DNA of 64,000 bases from Micromonospora sp. FIMYZ51 (lineage in GTDB: Bacteria > Actinomycetota > Actinomycetes > Mycobacteriales > Micromonosporaceae). The notes under the pieces are model-generated. The model ran no database searches and was not told where the DNA came from. It saw nothing but the letters and a program-made list of their open reading frames with translations. This document shows, in pieces, positions 48,228-56,661 of the stretch. The DNA is taken from positions 1,674,001 to 1,738,000 of the forward strand of contig NZ_CP134706.1 of assembly GCF_038246755.1 (NCBI RefSeq), read 5' to 3'. How positions within the stretch are numbered: position 1 is the first letter of the stretch; every line of letters starts with the position of its first letter. Both the position numbers and the translations under genes were made by a program.

Positions 48228-49568
48228 GTGTCAGGACGCTATCAGATCACCGGTACGACGGCCGCCGAGATTTCGGCAAGCATCGAATCGGGAATTCGCC
48301 GGGCCGGCCTCGCCCCGGGTGACCCGCTGCCCCCGGTGCGGACGCTCGCCGCCGACCTGTCCGTCAGCCCGGCCACCGTTTCCCGCGCGTACGCCGAACT
48401 GCGCCAGCGCGGGCTGGTGGTGACCGCCGGCCGGCACGGCACCCGGGTCCGGCCCCGCCCGCCGGTCGCGGCCCGCCGCGCGGCGCTGCGCCCGCCACCC
48501 GCCGCCGGGTTGCGCGACCTGTCCCAGGGCGAACCCGACCCTCGGCTGCTGCCGAGGCTCGGCCCGCACCTGGCCGCGCTCGCCGACACCGTCGGCGAGG
48601 CGATCAGCTACTCCGACGCCGGAGTGCTGCCCGAGTTCGCCGAGGCGGCCCGCGACCGGCTCGCCGCCGACGGGGTGCCGGCCGCCGAACTGACGCTCAC
48701 CGGTGGCGCGCTGGACGGCATCGAGCGGCTGCTCGGTGCCCACCTGCGGCCCGGGGACGCGGTCGCGGTCGAGGACCCGGGCTGGGCCAACCAACTCGAC
48801 CTCATCGCCGCGCTCGGCCTGCGCCCGATCGGCGTACCTGTCGACGACGAGGGCCCACTTGTCGCTGGCGTGGCCGCCGCGCTCGCCGCCGGGGCCCGAG
48901 CGCTCATCGTGACCAGCCGCGCCCAGAACCCCACCGGCGCGGCACTCTCGGCCGACCGGGCCGCCGCCCTGCGGGATCTGCTCGCCGATCGGGCGGACCT
49001 GCTGCTGATCGAGGATGACCACGCCGCCGAACTGGCCCGCGTACCCCTGCATTCGCTTGCCGGCGCGACCACCCACTGGGCCCTGCTCCGCTCGGTGAGC
49101 AAGCCGTACGGTCCCGACCTGCGCCTGGCGGTGCTGGCCGGGGACGAGACCACGGTGGCCCGGGTGGCCGGACGGTCCCGGGTCGGTGCCGGCTGGGTCT
49201 CCACAGTGCTGCAACGCCTGGTGCTCTCCCTCTGGCGCGACCCGGCGGTGACCGCCCTGATCGACCGGGCGGCGCAGAGCTACGAACGCCGCCGCGACGG
49301 GCTCGTCGCCGCCCTCGCCGAACGCGGCCTGCCCGCACAGGGGCGCAGCGGGATCAACGTCTGGCTGCCGGTCATCGACGAGACCGTCGCCTCGACCGTG
49401 CTGCGCGACGCCGGCTGGCTGGTCGCGCCCGGCGCCCTCTTCCGGATCGCCGGCCCACCCGGCCTACGGATCACCGTCAGCACACTTGACGAGGCCGACC
49501 TCCCCACCCTGGCCACCGCCCTGACCCGCGCCGCCACCCCACCCACCCCCACCACCCTCACCGCCTAA
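48228..49568 (+). CDS. MocR-type GntR/aminotransferase transcriptional regulator
   Basis: A 446-residue regulator: an N-terminal GntR winged helix (about 1-75, with PPVRTLAADLSVSPATVSRAYAELRQRGLVV) joined to a fold-I aminotransferase-like domain. The PLP lysine is kept in SVSKPYGPDLRLAVLAG. MocR proteins bind PLP and control vitamin B6 or amino-acid metabolism genes. The likely targets are the divergent flavoprotein-GNAT gene and LysE gene, and itself. GTG 48228 is preferred to TTG 48222 because of the -10 spacing for a leaderless transcript. The C-terminus is Pro/Thr-rich and runs into a C-rich repeat. Confidence 0.9.
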   Translation: MSGRYQITGTTAAEISASIESGIRRAGLAPGDPLPPVRTLAADLSVSPATVSRAYAELRQRGLVVTAGRHGTRVRPRPPVAARRAALRPPPAAGLRDLSQGEPDPRLLPRLGPHLAALADTVGEAISYSDAGVLPEFAEAARDRLAADGVPAAELTLTGGALDGIERLLGAHLRPGDAVAVEDPGWANQLDLIAALGLRPIGVPVDDEGPLVAGVAAALAAGARALIVTSRAQNPTGAALSADRAAALRDLLADRADLLLIEDDHAAELARVPLHSLAGATTHWALLRSVSKPYGPDLRLAVLAGDETTVARVAGRSRVGAGWVSTVLQRLVLSLWRDPAVTALIDRAAQSYERRRDGLVAALAERGLPAQGRSGINVWLPVIDETVASTVLRDAGWLVAPGALFRIAGPPGLRITVSTLDEADLPTLATALTRAATPPTPTTLTA

Positions 49569-49642
49569 CCCCCACCCCACCCCCACCCCACCCCCACCCC
49601 ACCCCCACCCCACCCCCACCCCACCCCCACCACCCCCACCAC
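49566..49642. repeat. C-rich tandem repeat (CCCCACCCCCA-type)
   Basis: About 75 bases made of repeated ACCCC/ACCCCC units on the + strand. The complement is G-rich with runs of 4-5 G and single T spacers, so it could form a G-quadruplex. It begins at the MocR stop codon and runs up to the palindromic element at 49646. No coding role. Confidence 0.85.
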
Positions 49643-49645
49643 CGG

Positions 49646-49721
49646 CGTCGATCTTGCACTTTCCGTCGGGAAAAAGCGGGACATAGCTTGCATATCGGCG
49701 ACCGTAAGTGCAAGATCGGCG
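49646..49721. repeat. Dispersed palindromic repeat, copy 2
   Basis: A 76-base element with 16-base terminal inverted repeats: CGTCGATCTTGCACTT at 49646-49661 and AAGTGCAAGATCGGCG at 49706-49721 (one mismatch). Ends and length match copy 1 at 4776-4850, and the interior is similar. It lies between the MocR gene and udgX, next to a C-rich tract; copy 1 also abuts a G-rich tract. Confidence 0.85.
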
Positions 49722-49764
49722 AGGCTGCGGGGCGGGATGAGGTGGAGCGGGTAGAACAGAGGCC

Positions 49765-50466
49765 ATGGCCGAGAACGACATTGCGCCCGGTGCTCAACAG
49801 TTCATCCCGCCGCAGGCCGACACCCTCGACGAGCTGCGTGCCGCCGCCACCGGCTGCCAGGGCTGCGAGCTGTACCGGGACGCCTCGCAGACCGTCTTCG
49901 GTCGGGGCGACGCGACCGCCCGGGTGGTCTTCGTCGGCGAGCAACCCGGCGACATGGAGGACCAGAAGGGACTGCCCTTCGTCGGTCCCGCCGGCCGGCT
50001 GTTGCGCAGGGCGGTCGACGACGCCGGACTCGACCCGGGACACATCTACCTGACAAATGCCGTAAAACATTTTCGCTTCGAGCTGCGCGGCAAGCGGCGC
50101 ATCCACCAGACCCCGGACCGGGTACACATCACCGCCTGCCGACCCTGGTTGGTCGCCGAGTTCGCCCAACTGCACCCGGAGGTGGTCGTGGTGCTCGGCG
50201 CGACCGCCGCGAAGGCACTGCTCGGCCCGGCGTTCCGGGTCACCCGCCAGCGCGGCGAACTGCTGCCCTGGCCGGCCGCCGCGCAGCACCCCGAGGACTT
50301 CCAACGGGTGCCGGTGGACAGCGCCGGCCGCACCGCCGACGCGCCGCCGGCCCAACTGCTGGCCACCATCCACCCGTCCGCCGTGCTCCGCGCCGACAAC
50401 CAGGATGTCGCGTACGACGGGCTGGTCGCCGACCTCACCGTCGTCGCCCGCACCCTGGCCGGCTGA
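49765..50466 (+). CDS. udgX: UdgX-type uracil-DNA glycosylase (covalent uracil-DNA binder)
   Basis: A 233-residue member of uracil-DNA glycosylase family X. It has the Fe-S-type Cys pattern (GCQGCELYRDA), motif A GEQPGDMEDQ, and the family-specific loop KRRIHQTP near residues 112-119. In Mycobacterium smegmatis UdgX the loop histidine attacks and stays covalently bound to the abasic sugar. Later motifs HPSAVLR and GATAAKALLG are also kept. It removes uracil and locks the site in a covalent complex. ATG 49765 is the first plausible start after the repeat. Confidence 0.93.
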   Translation: MAENDIAPGAQQFIPPQADTLDELRAAATGCQGCELYRDASQTVFGRGDATARVVFVGEQPGDMEDQKGLPFVGPAGRLLRRAVDDAGLDPGHIYLTNAVKHFRFELRGKRRIHQTPDRVHITACRPWLVAEFAQLHPEVVVVLGATAAKALLGPAFRVTRQRGELLPWPAAAQHPEDFQRVPVDSAGRTADAPPAQLLATIHPSAVLRADNQDVAYDGLVADLTVVARTLAG

Positions 50467-50547
50467 GCATCCGCACGACCCGGGCTGTCCACCGCGAGCG
50501 GAGAACGCCGCTGGGCAGCCCGGGTGAGCGGTGCCACACTTGCCGCC

Positions 50548-51687
50548 ATGCAGCAGCACCTGTACGAACCCGACCACGACGAGTTCCGTGACCTGTGCCG
50601 TCGGTTCCTCGCCCGCGAGGCGGTACCGCACCACGAACGCTGGGAGACCGACGGCATCGTCGACCGCGACGTGTGGCGGCGCGCCGGGGCCGCCGGGCTG
50701 CTCGGCATCGACGTCGACGAGGCGTACGGCGGGGGTGGTCAGCGGGACTTCCGGTACCACGCCGTCCTGGCCGAGGAGATCATCTCGGCCGGCTGCACCG
50801 GGCTCGGCTTCGGGCTGCACAACGACGTGGTCGCCCCGTACCTCATCGAACTCACCACCGCGGAGCAGCGCCAGCGTTGGCTGCCCGGATTCTGCTCCGG
50901 CGAGTTGGTCACCGCGATCGCGATGAGCGAACCGGGCGCCGGCTCCGACCTGGCCGGCATCCGCACCAGCGCGGTACGCGACGGCGACACCATCGTGCTC
51001 AACGGCCAGAAGACGTTCATCACCAACGGCGAGATGGCCGACCTGGTGGTCGTGGTCGCCCGCACCGCCGACCGGGGCGCGCACGGGGTGAGCCTGATCG
51101 TGGTGGAGACCGGGACGCCGGGCTTCACCCGTGGCCGGCGGTTGGCCAAGGTCGGGCTGAAGGCCAACGACACCGCCGAACTCTTCTTCGACGACTGCCG
51201 GGTGCCGGCGGAGAACCTCCTCGGCACTGAGAACCACGGCTTCTACCACCTGATGGCCAACCTGCCCCGGGAACGGCTCAGCATCGCCGTCGCCGCGGTC
51301 GCCGCCGCGGAGCGGCTGCTCGCGATCACCCTCGACTACGCCCGCACCCGCGAGGCGTTCGGCCGGCCGATCGGGAAGTTCCAGCACAACCGGTTCCTGC
51401 TGGCCGAGCTGGACACCGAGGTCACCATCGCGCGGACCTTCCTCAACCACTGCATCACCGAGTTCAACGCCGGTCGGCTGTCGGTCACCGACGCCGCCAA
51501 GGCCAAGTGGTGGACCACCGAGTTGCAGAACCGGGTCGCCGACCGCTGCGTACAGCTGCACGGCGGCTACGGCTTCATGCTGGAGTACCCGGTGGCGAAG
51601 GCCTGGCTCGACGGCCGGGTGCAGACCATCTACGGCGGCACCACCGAGATCATGAAGGAGATCATCGGTCGCGGCCTGGGGTTGTGA
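50548..51687 (+). CDS. Acyl-CoA dehydrogenase
   Basis: A 379-residue FAD-dependent acyl-CoA dehydrogenase: N-terminal helical domain, the middle-domain flavin segment AIAMSEPGAGSDLAG, and the C-terminal motif YGGTTEIMKEIIGRGLG, where the catalytic glutamate lies a few residues upstream (CVQLHGGYGFMLEY region). The substrate chain length cannot be read. ATG 50548 gives the natural N-terminus (MQQHLYEPDHDEFRDLCR); an in-frame GTG at 50524 is unsupported. It lies between udgX and an MFS gene. Confidence 0.92.
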   Translation: MQQHLYEPDHDEFRDLCRRFLAREAVPHHERWETDGIVDRDVWRRAGAAGLLGIDVDEAYGGGGQRDFRYHAVLAEEIISAGCTGLGFGLHNDVVAPYLIELTTAEQRQRWLPGFCSGELVTAIAMSEPGAGSDLAGIRTSAVRDGDTIVLNGQKTFITNGEMADLVVVVARTADRGAHGVSLIVVETGTPGFTRGRRLAKVGLKANDTAELFFDDCRVPAENLLGTENHGFYHLMANLPRERLSIAVAAVAAAERLLAITLDYARTREAFGRPIGKFQHNRFLLAELDTEVTIARTFLNHCITEFNAGRLSVTDAAKAKWWTTELQNRVADRCVQLHGGYGFMLEYPVAKAWLDGRVQTIYGGTTEIMKEIIGRGLGL

Positions 51688-51802
51688 CGGCGCGCAGCGC
51701 CCCGGGTCGGCGACGGCGCGGACCGGGGCTGCGCGGAAAACGGGGCTGCTGGCATCGGCCGGAGGCGAGAGGATGGGCACCCCGGCACCAAGGAGCATGC
51801 TG

Positions 51803-53176
51803 TTGGCCACCGACCTGACCACCGCCGCACCGCCGCACCCCGACGCCGCACCGATCCAGCGGCGTACCCTGCGGCTGCTCTTCAGCACCCAGATCATCGG
51901 CGGGATCGGGGTGACCATCGGCATCTCCGTCGGGGCGCTGCTCGCCGCCGAGATCGCCGGCACCGCGGTCGCCGGGCTGGCGCAGAGCGCCGCCGTGGTC
52001 GGCGGCGCGCTGCTCGCCGTACCGGTCACCCGGATCATCACCGGCCACGGCCGTCGTCCGGGCCTGGCCTTCGCGTACGGCGTGGGTGCGCTCGGTGGCG
52101 CGCTGATCGTGCTGGCCGCGGCGACCCGCTGGATCCCGCTGCTCTTCCTCGGCATGCTGCTCTTCGGCGGCGGTTCCGCCGCCAACCTCCAGGCCCGCTA
52201 CGCGGCCGTCGACCTCGCCGCACCGGACCGCCGGGCCCGACAACTGTCCCTGATCGTCTGGGCCACCACCATCGGCGCGGTGGCCGCCCCGAACTTCGCC
52301 GCGCTCGCCGACCGCACCACCACCGCGTGGGGCCTGCCGGCGCTCTCCGGCCCGTTCGCGTTCAGCGTCGTCGCGTTCGTGCTCGCCGCCGGCGTACTCC
52401 TGCTGTGGTTGCGGCCCGACCCGCTGCTCACCGCCCGCCGACTCGCGGCGGCCCGGGTCGACCAGAGCGCGGCCTCCGCCGCTGGCACGGCGGCCGGGCC
52501 GGTCGCGGCGGCCGGTGGTGCGGGGGCCACGGCCGGGCCGGTCGCGGTGCCGGCCCCGTCGGCCCGGCGCGGCGCGAGCATGCGTGCCGCCTGGTCGGTG
52601 GTACGCACCCGACCGGCCGCCCGGCTCGGCATCGCCGCCGTGGCCGTGGGACACCTGGTGATGGTGGCGGTGATGGCGATGACCCCGGTGCACCTGCGGG
52701 AGTTCCATCCCGTCGAGGAGGTGCTGCCGGTCGTCGGGCTGGTGCTGAGCCTGCACATCGCCGGCATGTACGCGCTGGCCCCGGTGGTCGGTTGGCTCAC
52801 CGACCGGCTCGGCCGGCGCCCGGTCATCCTCGGTGGGGTCGGCACCCTGCTCGCCGCCTGTGCGGTCGCCGGCACCGCCGGGCACCACACCCCCCGCCTC
52901 ACCATCGGGCTGGTGCTGCTCGGGCTCGGCTGGTCGGCGACCATGGTGGCCGGCTCCACCCTGCTGTCGGAGTCCGTACCGGACGCGGTACGGCCCAGCG
53001 CGCAGGGCCTGTCCGACCTGGTCATGGGCTTCGCCGGGGCACTGGCCGGCGCGGTCAGCGGGTTTGTCATGCAGTTGTCGGGCTATCCGGTGCTGACTCT
53101 GCTCGCCGCGGTCGCGGTGGCGCCCCTGCTGGCGCTAGCGTTGCGTCCGGTACGGGCGGCGGACAAGGAGGGCTGA
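51803..53176 (+). CDS. MFS transporter
   Basis: A major facilitator with 12 hydrophobic segments. The cytosolic loop motif GHGRRPGLA after TM2 and [12 protein letters not shown] after TM8 mark the two halves. The central loop is Ala/Gly-rich. Relatives are uncharacterised exporters. TTG 51803 has AAGGAG 7 bases upstream; ATG at 51773 or 51797 in the same frame are alternatives but sit too close to the purine run. DUF3046 follows after 5 bases. Confidence 0.85.
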   Translation: MATDLTTAAPPHPDAAPIQRRTLRLLFSTQIIGGIGVTIGISVGALLAAEIAGTAVAGLAQSAAVVGGALLAVPVTRIITGHGRRPGLAFAYGVGALGGALIVLAAATRWIPLLFLGMLLFGGGSAANLQARYAAVDLAAPDRRARQLSLIVWATTIGAVAAPNFAALADRTTTAWGLPALSGPFAFSVVAFVLAAGVLLLWLRPDPLLTARRLAAARVDQSAASAAGTAAGPVAAAGGAGATAGPVAVPAPSARRGASMRAAWSVVRTRPAARLGIAAVAVGHLVMVAVMAMTPVHLREFHPVEEVLPVVGLVLSLHIAGMYALAPVVGWLTDRLGRRPVILGGVGTLLAACAVAGTAGHHTPRLTIGLVLLGLGWSATMVAGSTLLSESVPDAVRPSAQGLSDLVMGFAGALAGAVSGFVMQLSGYPVLTLLAAVAVAPLLALALRPVRAADKEG

Positions 53177-53181
53177 TACAC

Positions 53182-53382
53182 GTGCGGCTGACCGACTTCT
53201 GGACGCGACTGGAGGAGGCGTTCGGGCCGGGGTACGCGGCCAGCATCGCCAGCGACCAGGTGCTGTCGCAGCTCGGCGGGCGGACCATCGAGCAGGCACT
53301 GGCGGCCGGAGTGGAGACGCACGTGGTGTGGCGGGCGGTGGTCGCCGCCTACCCGGACCGGGTCCCCTCCCGGCTACGCTGA
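53182..53382 (+). CDS. DUF3046 protein
   Basis: A 66-residue protein that fits DUF3046 throughout: [15 protein letters not shown], then [31 protein letters not shown] and a basic end. DUF3046 genes characteristically sit just before recA in actinobacteria, as here. Function is unknown. GTG 53182 has AAGGAGG about 10 bases upstream, reaching into the end of the MFS gene, so expression is probably coupled to it. Confidence 0.92.
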   Translation: MRLTDFWTRLEEAFGPGYAASIASDQVLSQLGGRTIEQALAAGVETHVVWRAVVAAYPDRVPSRLR

Positions 53383-53420
53383 GCAGTCAATTCGTTACTT
53401 CCGCGTGTCTCTTGCCGAGT

Positions 53421-53434
53421 CGTACACCTGTTCG
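53421..53434 (+). promoter_or_regulatory. LexA (SOS) box-like site upstream of recA
   Basis: CGTACACCTGTTCG fits the actinobacterial LexA box CGAAC-N4-GTTCG with one change (A to T in the left half). It is 134 bases before the recA ATG, within a likely promoter: TTGCCG at 53412-53417 and TATTGT at 53437-53442 flank it, spaced 19 bases. Binding here would block recA until DNA damage. Confidence 0.7.
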
Positions 53435-53567
53435 GCTATTGTCCACAGCGGGGTGCTCGTCCACAGGCCACGGCCAGTCGGCTGGTTTTCTGTCGGACCC
53501 AGCGCCTAGCGTGTCTCGCGTGACGCGAAGCTCAGGAAAGACGCCGGCGAAGGCAGGGGTGGCAACG

Positions 53568-54614
53568 ATGGCGGCAGGACCTGACCGGGAGAAGGCGCTC
53601 GACCTTGCTCTCGCTCAGATCGACAAACAGTTCGGCAAGGGTTCGGTGATGCGCCTGGGGGAGCGGCCGGTCGTGCAGACCGCGGTGATCCCCACCGGCT
53701 CCATCGCGCTCGACGTCGCGCTCGGTGTGGGCGGCCTGCCCCGCGGCCGGGTCGTCGAGATCTACGGCCCGGAGAGCAGCGGTAAGACCACGGTCGCCCT
53801 GCACTCGGTGGCCAGTGCCCAGCGGGCCGGCGGCATCGCCGCCTTCATCGACGCCGAGCACGCGCTCGACCCGGAGTACGCCAAGGCCCTCGGTGTCGAC
53901 ACCGACGCCCTGCTGGTCTCCCAGCCGGACACCGGCGAGCAGGCGCTGGAGATCGCGGACATGCTGGTCCGCTCCGGCGCCATCGACATCATCGTGATCG
54001 ACTCGGTCGCCGCCCTGGTGCCGCGCGCCGAGATCGAGGGTGAGATGGGCGACAGCCACGTGGGTCTCCAGGCCCGGCTGATGAGCCAGGCCCTGCGGAA
54101 GATCACCGGTGTGCTCAACAACACCGGCACCACCGCGATCTTCATCAACCAGCTCCGCGAGAAGATCGGCGTCATGTTCGGGAGTCCCGAGACGACCACG
54201 GGTGGGCGGGCGCTGAAGTTCTACGCCTCGGTCCGGCTCGACGTGCGGCGCATCGAGAGCCTGAAGGACGGCACCGACGTGGTCGGTAACCGCACCCGGG
54301 TCAAGGTCGTGAAGAACAAGGTGGCCTCGCCGTTCAAGCAGGCCGAGTTCGACATCATGTACGGCAAGGGCATCTCCCGCGAGGGCTCGCTTATCGATGT
54401 CGGCGTGGAGCAGTCCATCATCCGCAAGTCCGGTGCCTGGTACACCTACGACGGTGACCAGCTCGGTCAGGGCAAGGAGAAGGCCCGCGAGTTCCTCCGG
54501 GAGAACCCGGACGTGGCCGCCGAGATCGAGAAGAAGATCCTGGAGAAGCTCGGCGTCGGGGTCGGCGCGGGCGATGCCGCCGGTGGGCCGGAGCTGCCGC
54601 CGGTCGACTTCTGA
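53568..54614 (+). CDS. recA: Recombinase A
   Basis: The 348-residue RecA: Walker A GPESSGKT at 67-74, Walker [11 protein letters not shown], the L1/L2 loops ([18 protein letters not shown] and the GSPETTTGG region) and the C-terminal acidic tail. It carries out strand exchange and triggers the SOS response. No intein. ATG 53568 is preferred; an upstream reading would include a leader region with the SOS box. A 180-base leader precedes it; recX follows 10 bases after the stop. Confidence 0.98.
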   Translation: MAAGPDREKALDLALAQIDKQFGKGSVMRLGERPVVQTAVIPTGSIALDVALGVGGLPRGRVVEIYGPESSGKTTVALHSVASAQRAGGIAAFIDAEHALDPEYAKALGVDTDALLVSQPDTGEQALEIADMLVRSGAIDIIVIDSVAALVPRAEIEGEMGDSHVGLQARLMSQALRKITGVLNNTGTTAIFINQLREKIGVMFGSPETTTGGRALKFYASVRLDVRRIESLKDGTDVVGNRTRVKVVKNKVASPFKQAEFDIMYGKGISREGSLIDVGVEQSIIRKSGAWYTYDGDQLGQGKEKAREFLRENPDVAAEIEKKILEKLGVGVGAGDAAGGPELPPVDF

Positions 54615-54624
54615 TCGAAGTTCA

Positions 54625-55341
54625 GTGGCTGGACGACGCGCCCGCACGGGGCGGGGCTGGGATGCCAGTCCGCCCCGGGCGGGTGACACCACTCCGCGTC
54701 CCCGCCGAGGCCGCCGTGCTCCCGGGAACGAGACCGATCCGGGCGCGGCCGACGCAGGCTGGCCCGGCACGGGTCCTCCTGACGAGGCGGCCGGAGCGGC
54801 CCCGCGTGACGAGGCTGAGGTGGCCCGGGAGATCTGCCTGCGGCAGCTGTCGGTGCGCCCGCGCACCCGGGCCGAGTTGGCCGCCGCGCTCGCCCGACGG
54901 GGCATCTCCGAGGAGACCTCCACCGAGGTCCTCGACCGCTACGACGAGGTCGGGATCATCGACGACGCCGCGTTCGCCCGAGCCTGGGTGACCAGCCGAC
55001 ACGCCGGCCGGGGGCTGGCCCGCCGGGCGCTGGCCAACGAGTTGCGCCAGCGCGGGGTCGACGGCGACACCGCCAGCGAAGCCCTCGGCGAGTTGGACGA
55101 GACCACCGAGGCGCAGACCGCACAGGCCCTGGTGCGGCGGAAACTGCGGACCGCCCGGGGGGAACCGGACGCGGTGTTCCGGCGGCTGGTCGGCATGCTG
55201 GCCCGCAAGGGCTACCCGCCGGGGGTGGCCATCCGGGCGGTGAAGGAGGCGCTTGCGGCGCAGAGCGCCGAGGCGGCCGAGTTCGCCGAGCAGATCGACG
55301 CCGACGCGCTTGCCGACGCCGAGGAGGAAGGTCTCCGCTGA
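54625..55341 (+). CDS. recX: RecA regulator RecX
   Basis: RecX caps RecA filaments and limits recombination. The 238-residue protein has a variable, disordered first 75 residues (Gly/Pro/Arg-rich), then three helical RecX repeats: REICLRQLSVRPRTRAELAAAL, FARAWVTSRHAGRGLARRALANELRQRGV and a C-terminal repeat with RLVGMLARKGYPPGVAIRAV. GTG 54625 (MAGRRARTG) is placed 10 bases after recA; the longer reading overlaps recA. Expression probably follows recA from the SOS-controlled promoter. Confidence 0.93.
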   Translation: MAGRRARTGRGWDASPPRAGDTTPRPRRGRRAPGNETDPGAADAGWPGTGPPDEAAGAAPRDEAEVAREICLRQLSVRPRTRAELAAALARRGISEETSTEVLDRYDEVGIIDDAAFARAWVTSRHAGRGLARRALANELRQRGVDGDTASEALGELDETTEAQTAQALVRRKLRTARGEPDAVFRRLVGMLARKGYPPGVAIRAVKEALAAQSAEAAEFAEQIDADALADAEEEGLR

Positions 55342-55366
55342 GACCCGCACCGCCCGAGGAGGCGAG

Positions 55367-56071
55367 ATGCTGAAGGGATGCCTCAACGGCGACCGCGGAC
55401 GCGACACACACCCTGCCGTGCCGCTGACCCCGGCCGAGCTGGCCGCCGACGCGGCCCGCTGCGCCGGGCTCGGGGTGGGCGCGGTGCACGTTCATCCGCG
55501 TACCGGCGAGGGGGTCGAGTCGTTGCGGCCAGCGGTGATCGCCGACGCGGTCGAGGCGATCCGTGCCGCCCGACCGGGGCTGCCGGTGGGGGTGAGCACC
55601 GGCGCGTGGATCGAGCCGGAGCCGCTCGCCCGGGTGGCTGCGGTGCGTGCCTGGACGGTGCTGCCGGACTTCGCGTCGGTCAACGCACACGAGCCGGGGG
55701 CGGAGGCGGTCGCGGCGGCACTGCACGAGCGGGGCGTCATGGTGGAGGCCGGGCTCTGGACGGTGGCGGCGGTCGAGGCCTACCGGGAATGGCGGGCACC
55801 GGTCGGGCGGGTGCTGGTCGAGTGCATGGCGGAGTCGCCCGAGGCAGCGCTGGCGGACGCGGCGGCGATGCTCGACGCGCTCCCGACCGGCGGGCCGCCG
55901 GTGCTGCTGCACGCCGAGGGCGCCGGAGTGTGGGCGGTGCTGGGTGAGGCGGTCCGGCGGGGTCTGGACACCCGGATCGGGTTGGAGGACACCCTGTGTC
56001 TGCCCGACGGCTCGCCGGCACCCGACAACGCCGCCCTGGTGGCAGCCGCCGTGGCCGTCGGTGCCCGCTGA
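55367..56071 (+). CDS. DUF849 / BKACE family protein (beta-keto acid cleavage enzyme type)
   Basis: A 234-residue TIM-barrel protein: LKGCLNGDRGRDTHPAVPLTPAEL, then metal-binding GAVHVHPRTGEG (His-x-His), GVSTGAW and a C-terminal segment IGLEDTLCLPDG. Family members condense beta-keto acids with acetyl-CoA. It is shorter than typical (about 270-310 residues), and some catalytic residues of 3-keto-5-aminohexanoate cleavage enzyme cannot be placed, so the substrate is unknown. AGGAGGCGAG leads to ATG 55367, 25 bases after recX. Confidence 0.8.
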   Translation: MLKGCLNGDRGRDTHPAVPLTPAELAADAARCAGLGVGAVHVHPRTGEGVESLRPAVIADAVEAIRAARPGLPVGVSTGAWIEPEPLARVAAVRAWTVLPDFASVNAHEPGAEAVAAALHERGVMVEAGLWTVAAVEAYREWRAPVGRVLVECMAESPEAALADAAAMLDALPTGGPPVLLHAEGAGVWAVLGEAVRRGLDTRIGLEDTLCLPDGSPAPDNAALVAAAVAVGAR

Positions 56072-56103
56072 TCCGGCGCTTCGGCCCGCGCACCGTCTTT
56101 TTT
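56059..56103 (+). terminator. Terminator with T-run after the DUF849 gene
   Basis: CGGTGC at 56059-56064 pairs with GCACCG at 56090-56095, followed by TCTTTTTT up to 56103. A run of six T is unusual in this GC-rich genome, which supports an intrinsic terminator of the recA-recX-DUF849 transcript. The hairpin loop is long (25 bases), so stability may come from inner pairing. Confidence 0.55.
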
Positions 56104-56182
56104 GTCCCCAGGCGTCCGACTCATGATGGGCGTTCGGTGACGGTTCAACTTCTCTCCGTCCGGGTGGTTTGATCATGACTTC

Positions 56183-56211
56183 TTGACCGGAGGGCCGCGG
56201 AGACCTAGCCT
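56183..56211 (+). promoter_or_regulatory. Promoter of the RNase Y leader
   Basis: TTGACC at 56183-56188, a 17-base spacer and TAGCCT at 56206-56211 fit a vegetative sigma-70-type promoter. Transcription would begin near 56218, about 440 bases before the rny start codon. Confidence 0.6.
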
Positions 56212-56217
56212 CGCCAT

Positions 56218-56661
56218 AAAGGCTCACATTGCCCGACCAGCGCAGGCTAAGCGCACAACATAGAACGCGTAACAGAACTGCATCACTTTGGCCAGCTCTA
56301 CGGCCTGACGCCAGCTCCGGACAGGCCAGTCCGGGGCCGGCAGGACAACTGCACCCGGCCCGTCGGCGCTCCCGAGGGAGACCGCCGGCGGAGAAAGCCA
56401 TCCCATGGCCAGGCGCTCCGGTCGGGCGTCCAGAGCCGTAGCGGTTTGCCTACCGGCAGGCTGCTACGGCGAGACGTTCAGGGGAGGCGCGCCATGGCTT
56501 GGCGGCACAGGACAAACCGGGTGGCGGGCACGAGCGAGTGTGGGCGAGCGGATCATTCGCGTGGTGCGGTGGCGCGTCATGAGCGGTGAGTCGACTGCCG
56601 GCCCGGCGGAGGCCGGTAACCCCGACGACGACGAGCAGGATCTGCCGCGCGAGGTCGCGTC
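56218..56661 (+). other. Long 5' leader of rny with hairpins and small ORFs
   Basis: The gap 56072-56661 has no large gene. After the promoter it holds a hairpin (CCGGAC / GTCCGG) near 56316-56333. A second strong stem lies at 56436-56469, with outer CCGTAGC / GCTACGG and inner GCCT / AGGC. Then AGGGGAGG precedes a 31-codon ORF (56494-56589, product begins MAWRHRTNRVAG). That overlaps a 28-codon ORF (56579-56665, begins MSGESTAGPAEAG) whose stop overlaps the rny ATG. It may be a structured leader or chain of coupled small peptides. I could not match it to a known RNA family. Confidence 0.5.

Noticed and set aside
49577..49781. Gly-rich protein encoded on the minus strand by the C-rich tract
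   Set aside because: It is the translation of a tandem repeat and a palindromic element, without start signals.
56224..56406. Minus-strand 60-residue protein in the rny leader
   Set aside because: Codon bias is poor, no ribosome site, and it lies in a region with a good plus-strand promoter and hairpins; kept as part of the leader.
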